Shown here piece after piece: positions 15,255-22,223 of a stretch of DNA of 28,344 bases. How positions within the stretch are numbered: the stretch's first letter is position 1; each line of letters starts with the position of its first letter. The DNA is taken from positions 1 to 28,344 of IMG/VR virus record IMGVR_UViG_3300037493_001565. One strand, 5' to 3'. Under the pieces are notes generated by a model. The model searched no databases. It saw nothing but the letters and a program-made list of their open reading frames with translations, and was not told the origin of the DNA. Made by a program: the position numbers and the translations under genes. The DNA is from a virus.

Positions 15255-18200
15255 TTATTGAAACAGTTCCGTGCGCAGGGAGTTGACGATTTCGTCAACA
15301 CGTGCAGGATTATAGCCTGAAATAGAATCATTCACCAAACCACCAGCCGCGAAGCCGGGTTTGCCGAGGTTGCGAGATGAGAATGCATCAGAGTCTGCAG
15401 GAGACAGCGCGTCAATCTCAGCACGGGTGAGGTATTTGTCATCCCACTTTTGCAACCCCGTGTTCTGCAGGTCACCTACGTCAGACCACTTACCGGACTT
15501 TACAAAGTCTTGCACCATCGGTAGGTATTCCTCGACCGGGGCTTTGTTGCCCTTGCCTTTGATCTGCTGTATGGAATATGTTTGAGGTTTGTTTTTTAAA
15601 TATGTTGAATAACGTAATGAGGCATCGTCCCCGAAAGTTCCAACAATGTCTCCAATTGCTTCATAGGGGTTATCAACCTCATTGCCAAAGCGTTCTTTTA
15701 AACCTTCGAACACATCATCACCGTAATTGTTTTCAAGGTTAGCATATTCAGCGTCTGTCACGTGCTCCATAGCTTTATCGAATACATCTGAGAATTTATT
15801 ACCATAAACTTCGGTGTCAGGCTTAGTCTCAATCGTCACATGGGGTTGACCCTTAGCATCACGCAGCGAGTATATCTCGCTCCTACCTTCCACCACATCA
15901 GGGCAGTATCCACCCACGCAGTGGCCCATCTGCTCGCCTTCGTACTTGAGTTGGTCTTGCAGGGCTTCATTACCTGCGTTGTATTTATCCATTGTCGATT
16001 CGCGGTACAACTTAGGGTCAGCACCTTTCAGCTCACGCCAGTGCAGGCCACGAGGGTTAGCCTCACCTGGGTATTCTTTGAACATAACTGATGCGGGGTT
16101 ATGAGCCCGAGCCTGACTAGCTTCAGCCTTCTGCGCGGCCCGCCAGTCATTGATGTCAGCTACGCGCTGTACGGCCTTCTCCACTCCGTAGCCTTTCATC
16201 TGCTCAGGGGTGAGGAGCAAGTGACGCGGCAGTCCGGACTCGGGGTTGAGCGCGTTGCGGAGTTCGTCGGTGAGGTGGCCAAAGCCTAAGTGTTCCGGGC
16301 TCATTCCATAGGTGGGGGCGTTTACAATTGTCTCAGGCGAAACTTTACTCAGCCACGGGTCATTTGCAAGCGCCGTACGGTTGTACGCCGAACCCATTGA
16401 AGGGTCGAACAGATTACCAACCGTGTCGGGATATATAGCGGAGTCGGCTGCGTTCTCCCAGCTTTTTGCAGTAGGCGTTTGCCCTAGTTTCTGCAGCACG
16501 TCACCTGACATGTGATCTGTAGAATCACCTAGTATCAACCTTTGCGGACTCACATGCAACACCCCCCGCTCAGCCATCGCCCGTACCGGGTCTTCCGGAG
16601 TAGCCATCTGGGTCTTGACGTACTTTGTGAGCGGACCTTCGACGAACTTGTTCAGGGATTGCGCTTGTTCAGGGTTGTCCAAGTTCTCAGCGCGACGTAA
16701 TCCACGCAGAGATTCTTCCACTGAACCCGACAGCCACTGCCCACCCTTAGGCTTGATGACGTTCATCGGTGCAAACCCTGCGGTGAGCGGATGACCGGCC
16801 TCAACAGCCCGTGCAATCTGCTCTGCGCCACCCCGAGCCACCGCGCCCGCGCCACGTCCGGCGAGTTTGGCTAGTGGGCCTAGGCCAACCCCTCCTGCGG
16901 CCCCGCCCAGCTCAGTAAATGCGCGCCCGGCGGGAGTGTCTTGCAGTTGCTGTAACGGCAGCACTTTGCGGAAGTATTCTGAGTCCGGCAGGGCGGGTTC
17001 ATTGCTGACACCGGGGATGAGCATGCGGCCCAGGCTTTCCAGGTCACCGGGCAAGCCCAATGTGCCGGCTATGTAACCACGCAGGGCGCTGAGGGGTAAG
17101 TCCTTGGCGGCTTCGCGGTCTTGTTTAGCCCGGCGGGGCTTCATTTGTGGGAATACGCCAAAAGAGGCCCGCTCATCAGCTGAAACCGCACCACCCTTGG
17201 CAAAACCTTCGGGTTTAGGCGTGTCTTCCAGCTTGAACTGTGCCTTTTCGCTAGGTACGTACTCAGGTATCTCCAGGCCCAACGCCTTGTAGCCCTTGCG
17301 GTAGCCTTTGTCGTAGATAGACCGGGACAAAGCGTCCTTAGCGGCCTCAAGTTGCATGTCATATTCAAGCTCAGACAACGGGAGTTCGTCCGGGGTCATG
17401 CGGTTGATGCGCTCCAGGCTAGGGCTCACGCCATAAGGCATGTCTATCTCGAGCACCCGGCCCACACGTGAGTTCAGACCTGACAACGCAGCGGGAATAG
17501 TCAATGGTGAGGCAGACTGCGCGTTGGCTATCTGGCCGTAAAGCGCAGCGGCTTCCTTGTTTTGTAGCTTCATCTGCGGTGCAAACACCTGTTTGAACGC
17601 TTTCAGCTTGTCAAGTGCTTCATTGGTGGGCACGCCCATCAGTTTGTCCTTCAGGCGCTCTTGAGTTGCTGAATCGAGGTCGTAAAACCATTCAGGCGCT
17701 GACATGTCCACGTCAAACATGCGGGGCTTGACGTTCTCTGAGACGTAATTCGTGGGTTCCTTGAAGTTGCCACCGTATTTGTCCCACAGCTTGGCTTCTC
17801 GCCCGATAGAGCCTTCCGGGGTGCCCATGTCTTTCAGCTGAGACATGTAGTCTTCCTTGGAGCTGCCGTGGGCTTGACCGAATCGTTCTTCCAGGCCCAG
17901 GCGTTCAACGTCTTTCATCATCGTGTTGTACACATCGGGTTCGGTCTTGACCTCACGCATGAACTGTTTAAGAGACATGCCTTCAGGCACCGCCACAGAC
18001 ACCAGTGAAGCCCGGTCTAATGCGCTGGGGGCACGTGACATCCGCGCTACGTTGGCCATCAAGTTCATTGCCCCGGTCTTAGCCCTAGGGGTTAGCTGTG
18101 CCGCTGCGGGTTTAAGCACTGAGGCGGCTGAAGGCAACGCCTCTGCCAGCTCCGGAACCATTGTGCGTATACCGGCCTGCACAGCGGGTGAGGCGGTAGT

Positions 18201-18800
18201 CCTGAGGAAGCCGCGACGGGACATCGGCACGTTGCCCAGGGCCTCAACTACCTGTTCAGGTTCAGCGGCAAACAGGCTACGTATCTTGTCCAACACCGAA
18301 GTCGGCATGGCGGGGGCTTCCTTTGAAGCCTTTACCGCAGAGCGTATCACACCCCCGGCAGCGTAGCCTTCGGGCTTAACGCTGGGTGGGATTAACAACG
18401 CCCGGTCAGCCGGTGCGTTCAGCTGTGCACGTTCAGCTTCACGCTGCACCATGTCTTCCAGTTCACCCTGTGACTTAGCCTGCATACCCAGCTTAGCGCC
18501 ATAAGCGTTGTTGTGCAGATCCATCAGGTAGTCGGCTTTGGGCTCTGAGCCCATCATCATCTTCAAGGTGTCCATGGGCGTGCTACCCCACTCGTACATC
18601 TTGCCGATGAACTCAGCCGGGGCCACGCCGTACTTGCGAGCGAGGGTACCCGCTACCAGCATGTGCCGAGCGGCATCGCGTTGGTCGTCGGTGCCGCCTT
18701 GGCCGGGGTACATGTCCTTGGCTACTGACTTTGAGTACGGACTGACCGTGAAGATTGAGGGAGTCTGCACGTCACGTTGTGGTAGCTGTTTAGGCGGCAT
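15255..18800 (-). CDS. Large multidomain protein with DUF6973-like and PcfJ-like segments
   Basis: This 1181-residue protein starts at ATG 18798-18800, inside the end of TerL; a longer frame would use TTG at 18866. Residues 38-101 (DDQRDAARHMLVAGTLARKY ... YLMDLHNNAYG) resemble the phage DUF6973 pattern with conserved His/Asp/Asn. Residues 193-200 read MSRRGFLR, an internal Tat-like motif. Residues about 907-1000 hold a PcfJ-like core: GEQMGHCVGGYCPDV, then IYSLRDAKGQPHVTIE. Three [FY]AxGGxV motifs (146, 533, 1150) lie between blocks, and a Gly/Ala-rich stretch spans 628-660. Its position between TerL and portal suggests an injected or internal virion protein, possibly processed (inference). 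Function unknown; domain labels rest on memory of motifs. Confidence 0.75.
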   Translation of the reverse strand: MPPKQLPQRDVQTPSIFTVSPYSKSVAKDMYPGQGGTDDQRDAARHMLVAGTLARKYGVAPAEFIGKMYEWGSTPMDTLKMMMGSEPKADYLMDLHNNAYGAKLGMQAKSQGELEDMVQREAERAQLNAPADRALLIPPSVKPEGYAAGGVIRSAVKASKEAPAMPTSVLDKIRSLFAAEPEQVVEALGNVPMSRRGFLRTTASPAVQAGIRTMVPELAEALPSAASVLKPAAAQLTPRAKTGAMNLMANVARMSRAPSALDRASLVSVAVPEGMSLKQFMREVKTEPDVYNTMMKDVERLGLEERFGQAHGSSKEDYMSQLKDMGTPEGSIGREAKLWDKYGGNFKEPTNYVSENVKPRMFDVDMSAPEWFYDLDSATQERLKDKLMGVPTNEALDKLKAFKQVFAPQMKLQNKEAAALYGQIANAQSASPLTIPAALSGLNSRVGRVLEIDMPYGVSPSLERINRMTPDELPLSELEYDMQLEAAKDALSRSIYDKGYRKGYKALGLEIPEYVPSEKAQFKLEDTPKPEGFAKGGAVSADERASFGVFPQMKPRRAKQDREAAKDLPLSALRGYIAGTLGLPGDLESLGRMLIPGVSNEPALPDSEYFRKVLPLQQLQDTPAGRAFTELGGAAGGVGLGPLAKLAGRGAGAVARGGAEQIARAVEAGHPLTAGFAPMNVIKPKGGQWLSGSVEESLRGLRRAENLDNPEQAQSLNKFVEGPLTKYVKTQMATPEDPVRAMAERGVLHVSPQRLILGDSTDHMSGDVLQKLGQTPTAKSWENAADSAIYPDTVGNLFDPSMGSAYNRTALANDPWLSKVSPETIVNAPTYGMSPEHLGFGHLTDELRNALNPESGLPRHLLLTPEQMKGYGVEKAVQRVADINDWRAAQKAEASQARAHNPASVMFKEYPGEANPRGLHWRELKGADPKLYRESTMDKYNAGNEALQDQLKYEGEQMGHCVGGYCPDVVEGRSEIYSLRDAKGQPHVTIETKPDTEVYGNKFSDVFDKAMEHVTDAEYANLENNYGDDVFEGLKERFGNEVDNPYEAIGDIVGTFGDDASLRYSTYLKNKPQTYSIQQIKGKGNKAPVEEYLPMVQDFVKSGKWSDVGDLQNTGLQKWDDKYLTRAEIDALSPADSDAFSSRNLGKPGFAAGGLVNDSISGYNPARVDEIVNSLRTELFQ

Positions 18801-20367
18801 AGGGGTTAGTCCGGTTGCGTTCAGGTTTGCGAGGCTCGTCGATGTCCTTGGCGCGGGGCAGCTCAAACCAGCCCTCGTTCTTCAGGAATATGACAGCTTG
18901 GGTCATGCAGTCTACATATTCATCGTGCTCGGCTACCGGGAACTTGGCGACCTGCTTCATGAACGCGTCTGCCCAGCTTACGTGCTGGCCAGGGTTTTTC
19001 TTTGACTCAGGTACCCACAGCAGTCCGAGTTCCAGCGTGGGGGCGGCTTGGTGTGCTCGGGAGACCTTGTCAGCGTTGCCTGGATTATAGCCCACTGCGG
19101 GCACCCGGGCAAGCCGCAAGTCCTGCAGCAGGGACTGCCCGCTGGCCTTGGCTTCAACGAGTATGCGATCAGGGCGGCGAGCGCGGGTGGGCATGCCCGC
19201 CTTGGCGGAGCTGTCCCCGCCGTACTCGGTGCGCCAGTCATCCACCACACGCTTGCGCAGGTCGGGGTAGGACAGGTGCTCGTCCCAGGCGTCCAGGAGC
19301 ATGGCTTGGCGCTCACCCTTATGCGTGAACACACCCCAGACCTCGCAGCCCGTGGGGTCGCCGCTGGTCTTCTCGGTGAAGGCGGTGTCGTATGACTGAA
19401 GCACGTACTCAAACTGGGGCAGGCGGTCAGCGTGTGGCCAGAGCTGGAAGAACTTCGTCTTGAGTATGCCGCCCTCGCTAGGTGTGGGGTCTTGCTGCAG
19501 CTGTCCGCTAGAGCCGTACACACCGAGCAGCTGCTTCAGCTTCGTTATCTCCGCTGGCCCAAAGCGTTCCGCACAGATGAGTTCGCCCTTCTTGGTGCGG
19601 GGGTCGTACGTGCCTAGACTGGTCTTACGCTTCACGCCATCCCATTCAGCCGGTATCATGATGTGATCCCACCCGCCCAGGTCTTCCAGGATGTGCCCGC
19701 TGATGTCCTTCTGGTGCAGGCGCTGCATCACCGTGACCATTGCATCGGTCTTCGGGTTGTTGAGCCGGGTTGACCAGACCACGTCGAACCACTCCAGGTC
19801 TGACTCCCGCACTGCGTCCGACTGTGCTGCCTGTGCACCGTGTGGGTCATCCAGTATCAACCGTGAGCCACCCTCACCCGTCGCGGTACCACCCACCGAG
19901 GTGGCGATGCGGTAGCCGGTATGGTCGTTCTCGAACCGTTGCTTAGCGTTCTGGTCACCCGCAAAGGCGAACATGTGCCCCCAACGCTCTTGATACCAAG
20001 GGCTCTGAATGAGCCGCCGGGTCTTCAAGTTGTCACGGGTGCTGAGCGCCCCTGAGTACGAGGCACACAGGAACTTCTGTTGCGGGTCGGTGAGCCACTC
20101 CCACGCGGGCCATGCCACGCTGACAATGGTGGACTTGCTGTGCCGGGGCGGGATGTTGATTAACAGCCGGGTAATCTCGCCGTGGCTTACGGCTTCAAGG
20201 TGCTCACAGATAGCTTCAATGTGCCAGCTCTCGATGAACGGCACGCCGGGCTCCATAACATGCCAGGACTGCTTGACGAACTCGTACAGCGAGACCTCAG
20301 CCCGCCGCCGCAGCTGTTCAGTCTTGACCAACTCCAGCAGGAGCGCGGGCGACACCGGAGCGTTCAT
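18790..20367 (-). CDS. terL: Terminase large subunit (packaging ATPase-nuclease)
   Basis: A 525-residue protein with all expected parts. The variant Walker A is NIPPRHSKST (residues 71-80) and Walker B is LILDDP (170-175). The RNase H-like nuclease has D327 in SYDTAF, E405 in ILVEAKASG and D482/D486 in HDEYVD. It cuts concatemeric DNA and drives it through the portal. Its ATG overlaps the 51-residue gene by ATGA, and its end overlaps the next gene by 11 nt. Length and motif spacing are normal, with no sign of interruption. A GAGGAAA site precedes the start. Confidence 0.93.
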   Translation of the reverse strand: MNAPVSPALLLELVKTEQLRRRAEVSLYEFVKQSWHVMEPGVPFIESWHIEAICEHLEAVSHGEITRLLINIPPRHSKSTIVSVAWPAWEWLTDPQQKFLCASYSGALSTRDNLKTRRLIQSPWYQERWGHMFAFAGDQNAKQRFENDHTGYRIATSVGGTATGEGGSRLILDDPHGAQAAQSDAVRESDLEWFDVVWSTRLNNPKTDAMVTVMQRLHQKDISGHILEDLGGWDHIMIPAEWDGVKRKTSLGTYDPRTKKGELICAERFGPAEITKLKQLLGVYGSSGQLQQDPTPSEGGILKTKFFQLWPHADRLPQFEYVLQSYDTAFTEKTSGDPTGCEVWGVFTHKGERQAMLLDAWDEHLSYPDLRKRVVDDWRTEYGGDSSAKAGMPTRARRPDRILVEAKASGQSLLQDLRLARVPAVGYNPGNADKVSRAHQAAPTLELGLLWVPESKKNPGQHVSWADAFMKQVAKFPVAEHDEYVDCMTQAVIFLKNEGWFELPRAKDIDEPRKPERNRTNPYAA

Positions 20368-20519
20368 TGTGGGTTTTCCTCTTCGTCAAACTTCATGTGT
20401 TCGGGGTGTGGCACCTGTTGATGAAAGGTCACCGAGTAAAACTCATAAACATCCTGCATAACCGGGCCACACACAGCGCAGTAATGCACTTGAGTGTGCG
20501 GGCAGGCTTCTGCACTCAT
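20364..20519 (-). CDS. 51-residue Cys/His-rich small protein
   Basis: The product starts MSAEACPHTQVHYCAVCGPV, with C6, C14, C17 and several His (H8, H12), so a small zinc knuckle is plausible. The rest is polar and ends FDEEENPQ. I chose ATG 20517-20519 because it overlaps the preceding stop by ATGA; the longer frame would begin at a GTG inside the upstream gene. Its own stop overlaps the TerL start by ATGA. A packaging accessory role is conceivable from position but unproven. Confidence 0.6.
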   Translation of the reverse strand: MSAEACPHTQVHYCAVCGPVMQDVYEFYSVTFHQQVPHPEHMKFDEEENPQ

Positions 20520-20617
20520 TCCATCAACCAGAAGCCCAACACTGGCAGCAGCGCCCACCAGCCCGGCAGCGTGAGTATGCTGAAGATTATCAACGTGAAG
20601 ATTATCCAGTTGTTCAT
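20516..20617 (-). CDS. 33-residue single-pass membrane peptide
   Basis: A tiny gene linked by ATGA overlaps at both ends: its ATG (20615-20617) overlaps the stop of the 73-residue gene, and its stop (20516-20518) overlaps the next ATG. The product begins MNNWIIFTLIIFSILTLPGW and is hydrophobic to its end (FWLME), long enough for one membrane span. A spanin or holin subunit is possible but the peptide is short for either, and no lysozyme is nearby. The double overlap is the main evidence that it is translated. Confidence 0.55.
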   Translation of the reverse strand: MNNWIIFTLIIFSILTLPGWWALLPVLGFWLME

Positions 20618-20835
20618 TTCCGGTTCCTCAGCGCAGCCGCCAGCAGGGTCAGGGCGCACATCGAGGCGCGGGCCTCTTCACGGTCGCCGCCTTCAAGCCG
20701 ACCACGAGCCTTCCAGCCCTCAGCCAGCAGCTCAGCGTACCGGGCGCACTCTTCACGTTCCTGCAGCACGGCTTCAGCGATGTCAAACAGCTCAAACTGT
20801 TGGGGCTGGACGTTGCGTCCCTCAAACAGGTTCAT
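20614..20835 (-). CDS. 73-residue helical hypothetical protein between terminase subunits
   Basis: The product starts MNLFEGRNVQPQQFELFDIA and is largely helical (EAVLQEREECARYAELLAEG, then EEARASMCALTLLAAALRNR). GGAGG lies 6 nt before ATG 20833-20835, so the TTG two codons earlier is rejected. That ribosome site lies in the last codons of TerS; the stop is 2 nt from the new start. The pattern EREECARYAELLAE recalls small phage proteins encoded near terminases. Function unknown. Confidence 0.65.
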   Translation of the reverse strand: MNLFEGRNVQPQQFELFDIAEAVLQEREECARYAELLAEGWKARGRLEGGDREEARASMCALTLLAAALRNRK

Positions 20836-20837
20836 CT

Positions 20838-21383
20838 TCAACCTCCGGATACTTTAGAGAGCATGGCCTGCATGTTGGCCAGCTCAGCGTCAGACAAGTT
20901 CTTGAGGTCCACCGCAGCCATTGTGATGGGTCCTCCGCCAGCACCCGTGTGCTCTTGTGTGACCTTGTCGCCGTAGACGCGAGGTTTGAGTTTAGAAGCG
21001 GCCCACTTCCTGGCATCAACCCTGAGCCGGTTACGAGCCACAGCGGTTGAATCTAACACCAGCTTGACGTCTTCGCCTTCGTATTTGGCTTCAACGCATG
21101 TTTCATCACTGATTGCGATAATCTCATCAAATAAGAAATCTGCGCGTTCTTCGCGTGCGCGTGCGTACATCGCGGCACGGTCAGGGTTTTTGTAAATCCA
21201 GTCAGACACCGTTTTATACGGCAGACCCCGACCCTCGCAGAAACCCGCCATGTGACCGCCCTTGGCCACGTGCTCGCAGAACTCACCAATAGAACCCGCC
21301 GCGTCGTAAAACGGGTCGCGCTTGGGTTTGATGTCAGCGACCATTTGGGTTGGTGATTTGACAGCGTGTTTATTTGTAGCCAT
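20838..21383 (-). CDS. terS: Terminase small subunit
   Basis: A 181-residue protein directly upstream of the TerL cluster. The N-terminal half contains a helix-turn-helix-like segment (about residues 45-70: HMAGFCEGRGLPYKTVSDWI) followed by the helix ARAREERADFLFDEIIAISD, the arrangement in small terminases of the P22/Sf6-like type. LDSTAVARNRLRVDARKWAA and SKLKPRVYGDK match the family's central oligomerisation region. It recognises phage DNA and stimulates TerL. The C-terminal tail is NLSDAELANMQAMLSK, likely the TerL-contact helix. Its ATG abuts the TAA of the GIY-YIG gene with no gap. Confidence 0.85.
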   Translation of the reverse strand: MATNKHAVKSPTQMVADIKPKRDPFYDAAGSIGEFCEHVAKGGHMAGFCEGRGLPYKTVSDWIYKNPDRAAMYARAREERADFLFDEIIAISDETCVEAKYEGEDVKLVLDSTAVARNRLRVDARKWAASKLKPRVYGDKVTQEHTGAGGGPITMAAVDLKNLSDAELANMQAMLSKVSGG

Positions 21384-21929
21384 TTAAATATTACTCCATA
21401 TTCCAAACAAGTCAGGCCGTTTAGCCGCAGCGTAACGAAGTTTTGTTTTTACTTCTTCCTGCAAACAGCCCATGTTCAACGCACGGCTAAGATGAAGTTT
21501 CAAATAGTGAATACGTTTACGAACAGGGTCGGCTTGAATAGCGGCTGACACTTTGCGTCCGTTGGCTTGTCTAACTTCAACAGGGCACTTGATACTGGCT
21601 CCTATTTTTTGCCGTACTTCCAAAGAACAAAAAGGTTCATCACCACCGTCAGCCAGGTTAAGCATTCTAGGGCTATCTGCACGGTATTGTGCTATCATGT
21701 CCCGTTCAAGCTGACGCCAGTCTCCGATGACTGAAGACAAAACTTTACAAGAAACTTCTTTACCTTCTCGTATCTGTTTTCTCAACCACGTGTACAACGG
21801 GTATGTCCTGACTTTCTCAGCCAGGTGGGTTTTGAACCTTTGATGCACATCGTTCGTTTTACCGACGTACCTTACTTCCCCGTGTTCATCACAAATACCG
21901 TAAATTACAAGTCGTTTTGTTGTAGCCAT
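21384..21929 (-). CDS. GIY-YIG endonuclease (probable free-standing homing nuclease)
   Basis: The product has 181 residues from ATG 21927-21929 (MATTKRLVIYGICDEHGEV). Motifs: IYG (GIY-like), RYVGKT (YIG-like), the catalytic-type Arg in QRFKTHL, Glu in QLERDMIAQY, and the family's LNLADGGDEP. The segment SLEVRQKIGASIK may be a NUMOD-like DNA-binding repeat. A start at 22025 would add 32 residues drawn from the repeat-rich DNA, so I prefer 21929. Such genes cut intron-less alleles or rival phages. It is inserted directly before TerS, a frequent homing target zone. It encodes no other domain. Confidence 0.82.
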   Translation of the reverse strand: MATTKRLVIYGICDEHGEVRYVGKTNDVHQRFKTHLAEKVRTYPLYTWLRKQIREGKEVSCKVLSSVIGDWRQLERDMIAQYRADSPRMLNLADGGDEPFCSLEVRQKIGASIKCPVEVRQANGRKVSAAIQADPVRKRIHYLKLHLSRALNMGCLQEEVKTKLRYAAAKRPDLFGIWSNI

Positions 21930-21960
21930 AATTTGATTATACCTCTGTTTACTAAAACCA

Positions 21961-22217
21961 CCGAGCCCGTTACCGAGCCCGTTAAAACCACACTTTACCA
22001 ATAACCAACCAGTTTGAAAGGTCATAAGGCCAAAACTAACGGGTTTATTTTAACGGGTCTCCTTATAGTAAAAACCCGTAAACCCGTTACCCCCCTGACG
22101 AGCTGCGGAGGAGGTAATAATTACCCCTCCTACGCTCATCGAGGGGTCTGGAGAGGGGCTCAACGGGCTCGGTCGAAAACCCAGACCCGTTACCGAGCCC
22201 GTTAAAAAGACCCGTTA
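21961..22217. repeat. CCCGTTA repeat cluster with nested inverted repeats
   Basis: This non-coding stretch holds eight exact copies of CCCGTTA or its complement (21966, 21978, 22037, 22051, 22083, 22186, 22198, 22211) and two one-base variants (22075, 22161). An exact 22-bp direct repeat occurs at 21966-21987 and 22186-22207. Inverted pairs include TAACGGGTTTA (22037-22047) with TAAACCCGTTA (22079-22089), and AACGGGCTCGGT (22162-22173) with ACCGAGCCCGTT (22192-22203). It lies between the primase-helicase and the endonuclease. An iteron-like origin, an operator array or a transcript-processing zone are the candidates. Confidence 0.75.
22098..22141. other. Long imperfect hairpin in the repeat region
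   Basis: The core GGTAATAATTACC (22112-22124) is a perfect 13-nt odd palindrome, flanked by GGAGG on the left and CCTCC on the right with one bulged base. Outside this, GACGAGC pairs with GATGAGC-like sequence on the far side, giving a total span of about 44 nt. There is no T-run on either strand, so it is not a standard terminator. It could be a protein site or structured RNA. Confidence 0.55.
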
Positions 22218-22223
22218 CTTTCT

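Noticed and set aside
21936-21941. TATAAT on the minus strand just before the GIY-YIG gene
   Set aside because: Only 6 nt separate it from the ATG and there is no -35 match, so a promoter would make a leaderless transcript; kept as a curiosity only.
22014-22205. 63-codon plus-strand frame in the repeat region
   Set aside because: TTG start, no ribosome site, and the translation simply reads the CCCGTTA repeats.
21961-22217. CRISPR array
   Set aside because: Repeats are short, on both strands and irregularly spaced; no uniform repeat-spacer pattern and no cas genes.
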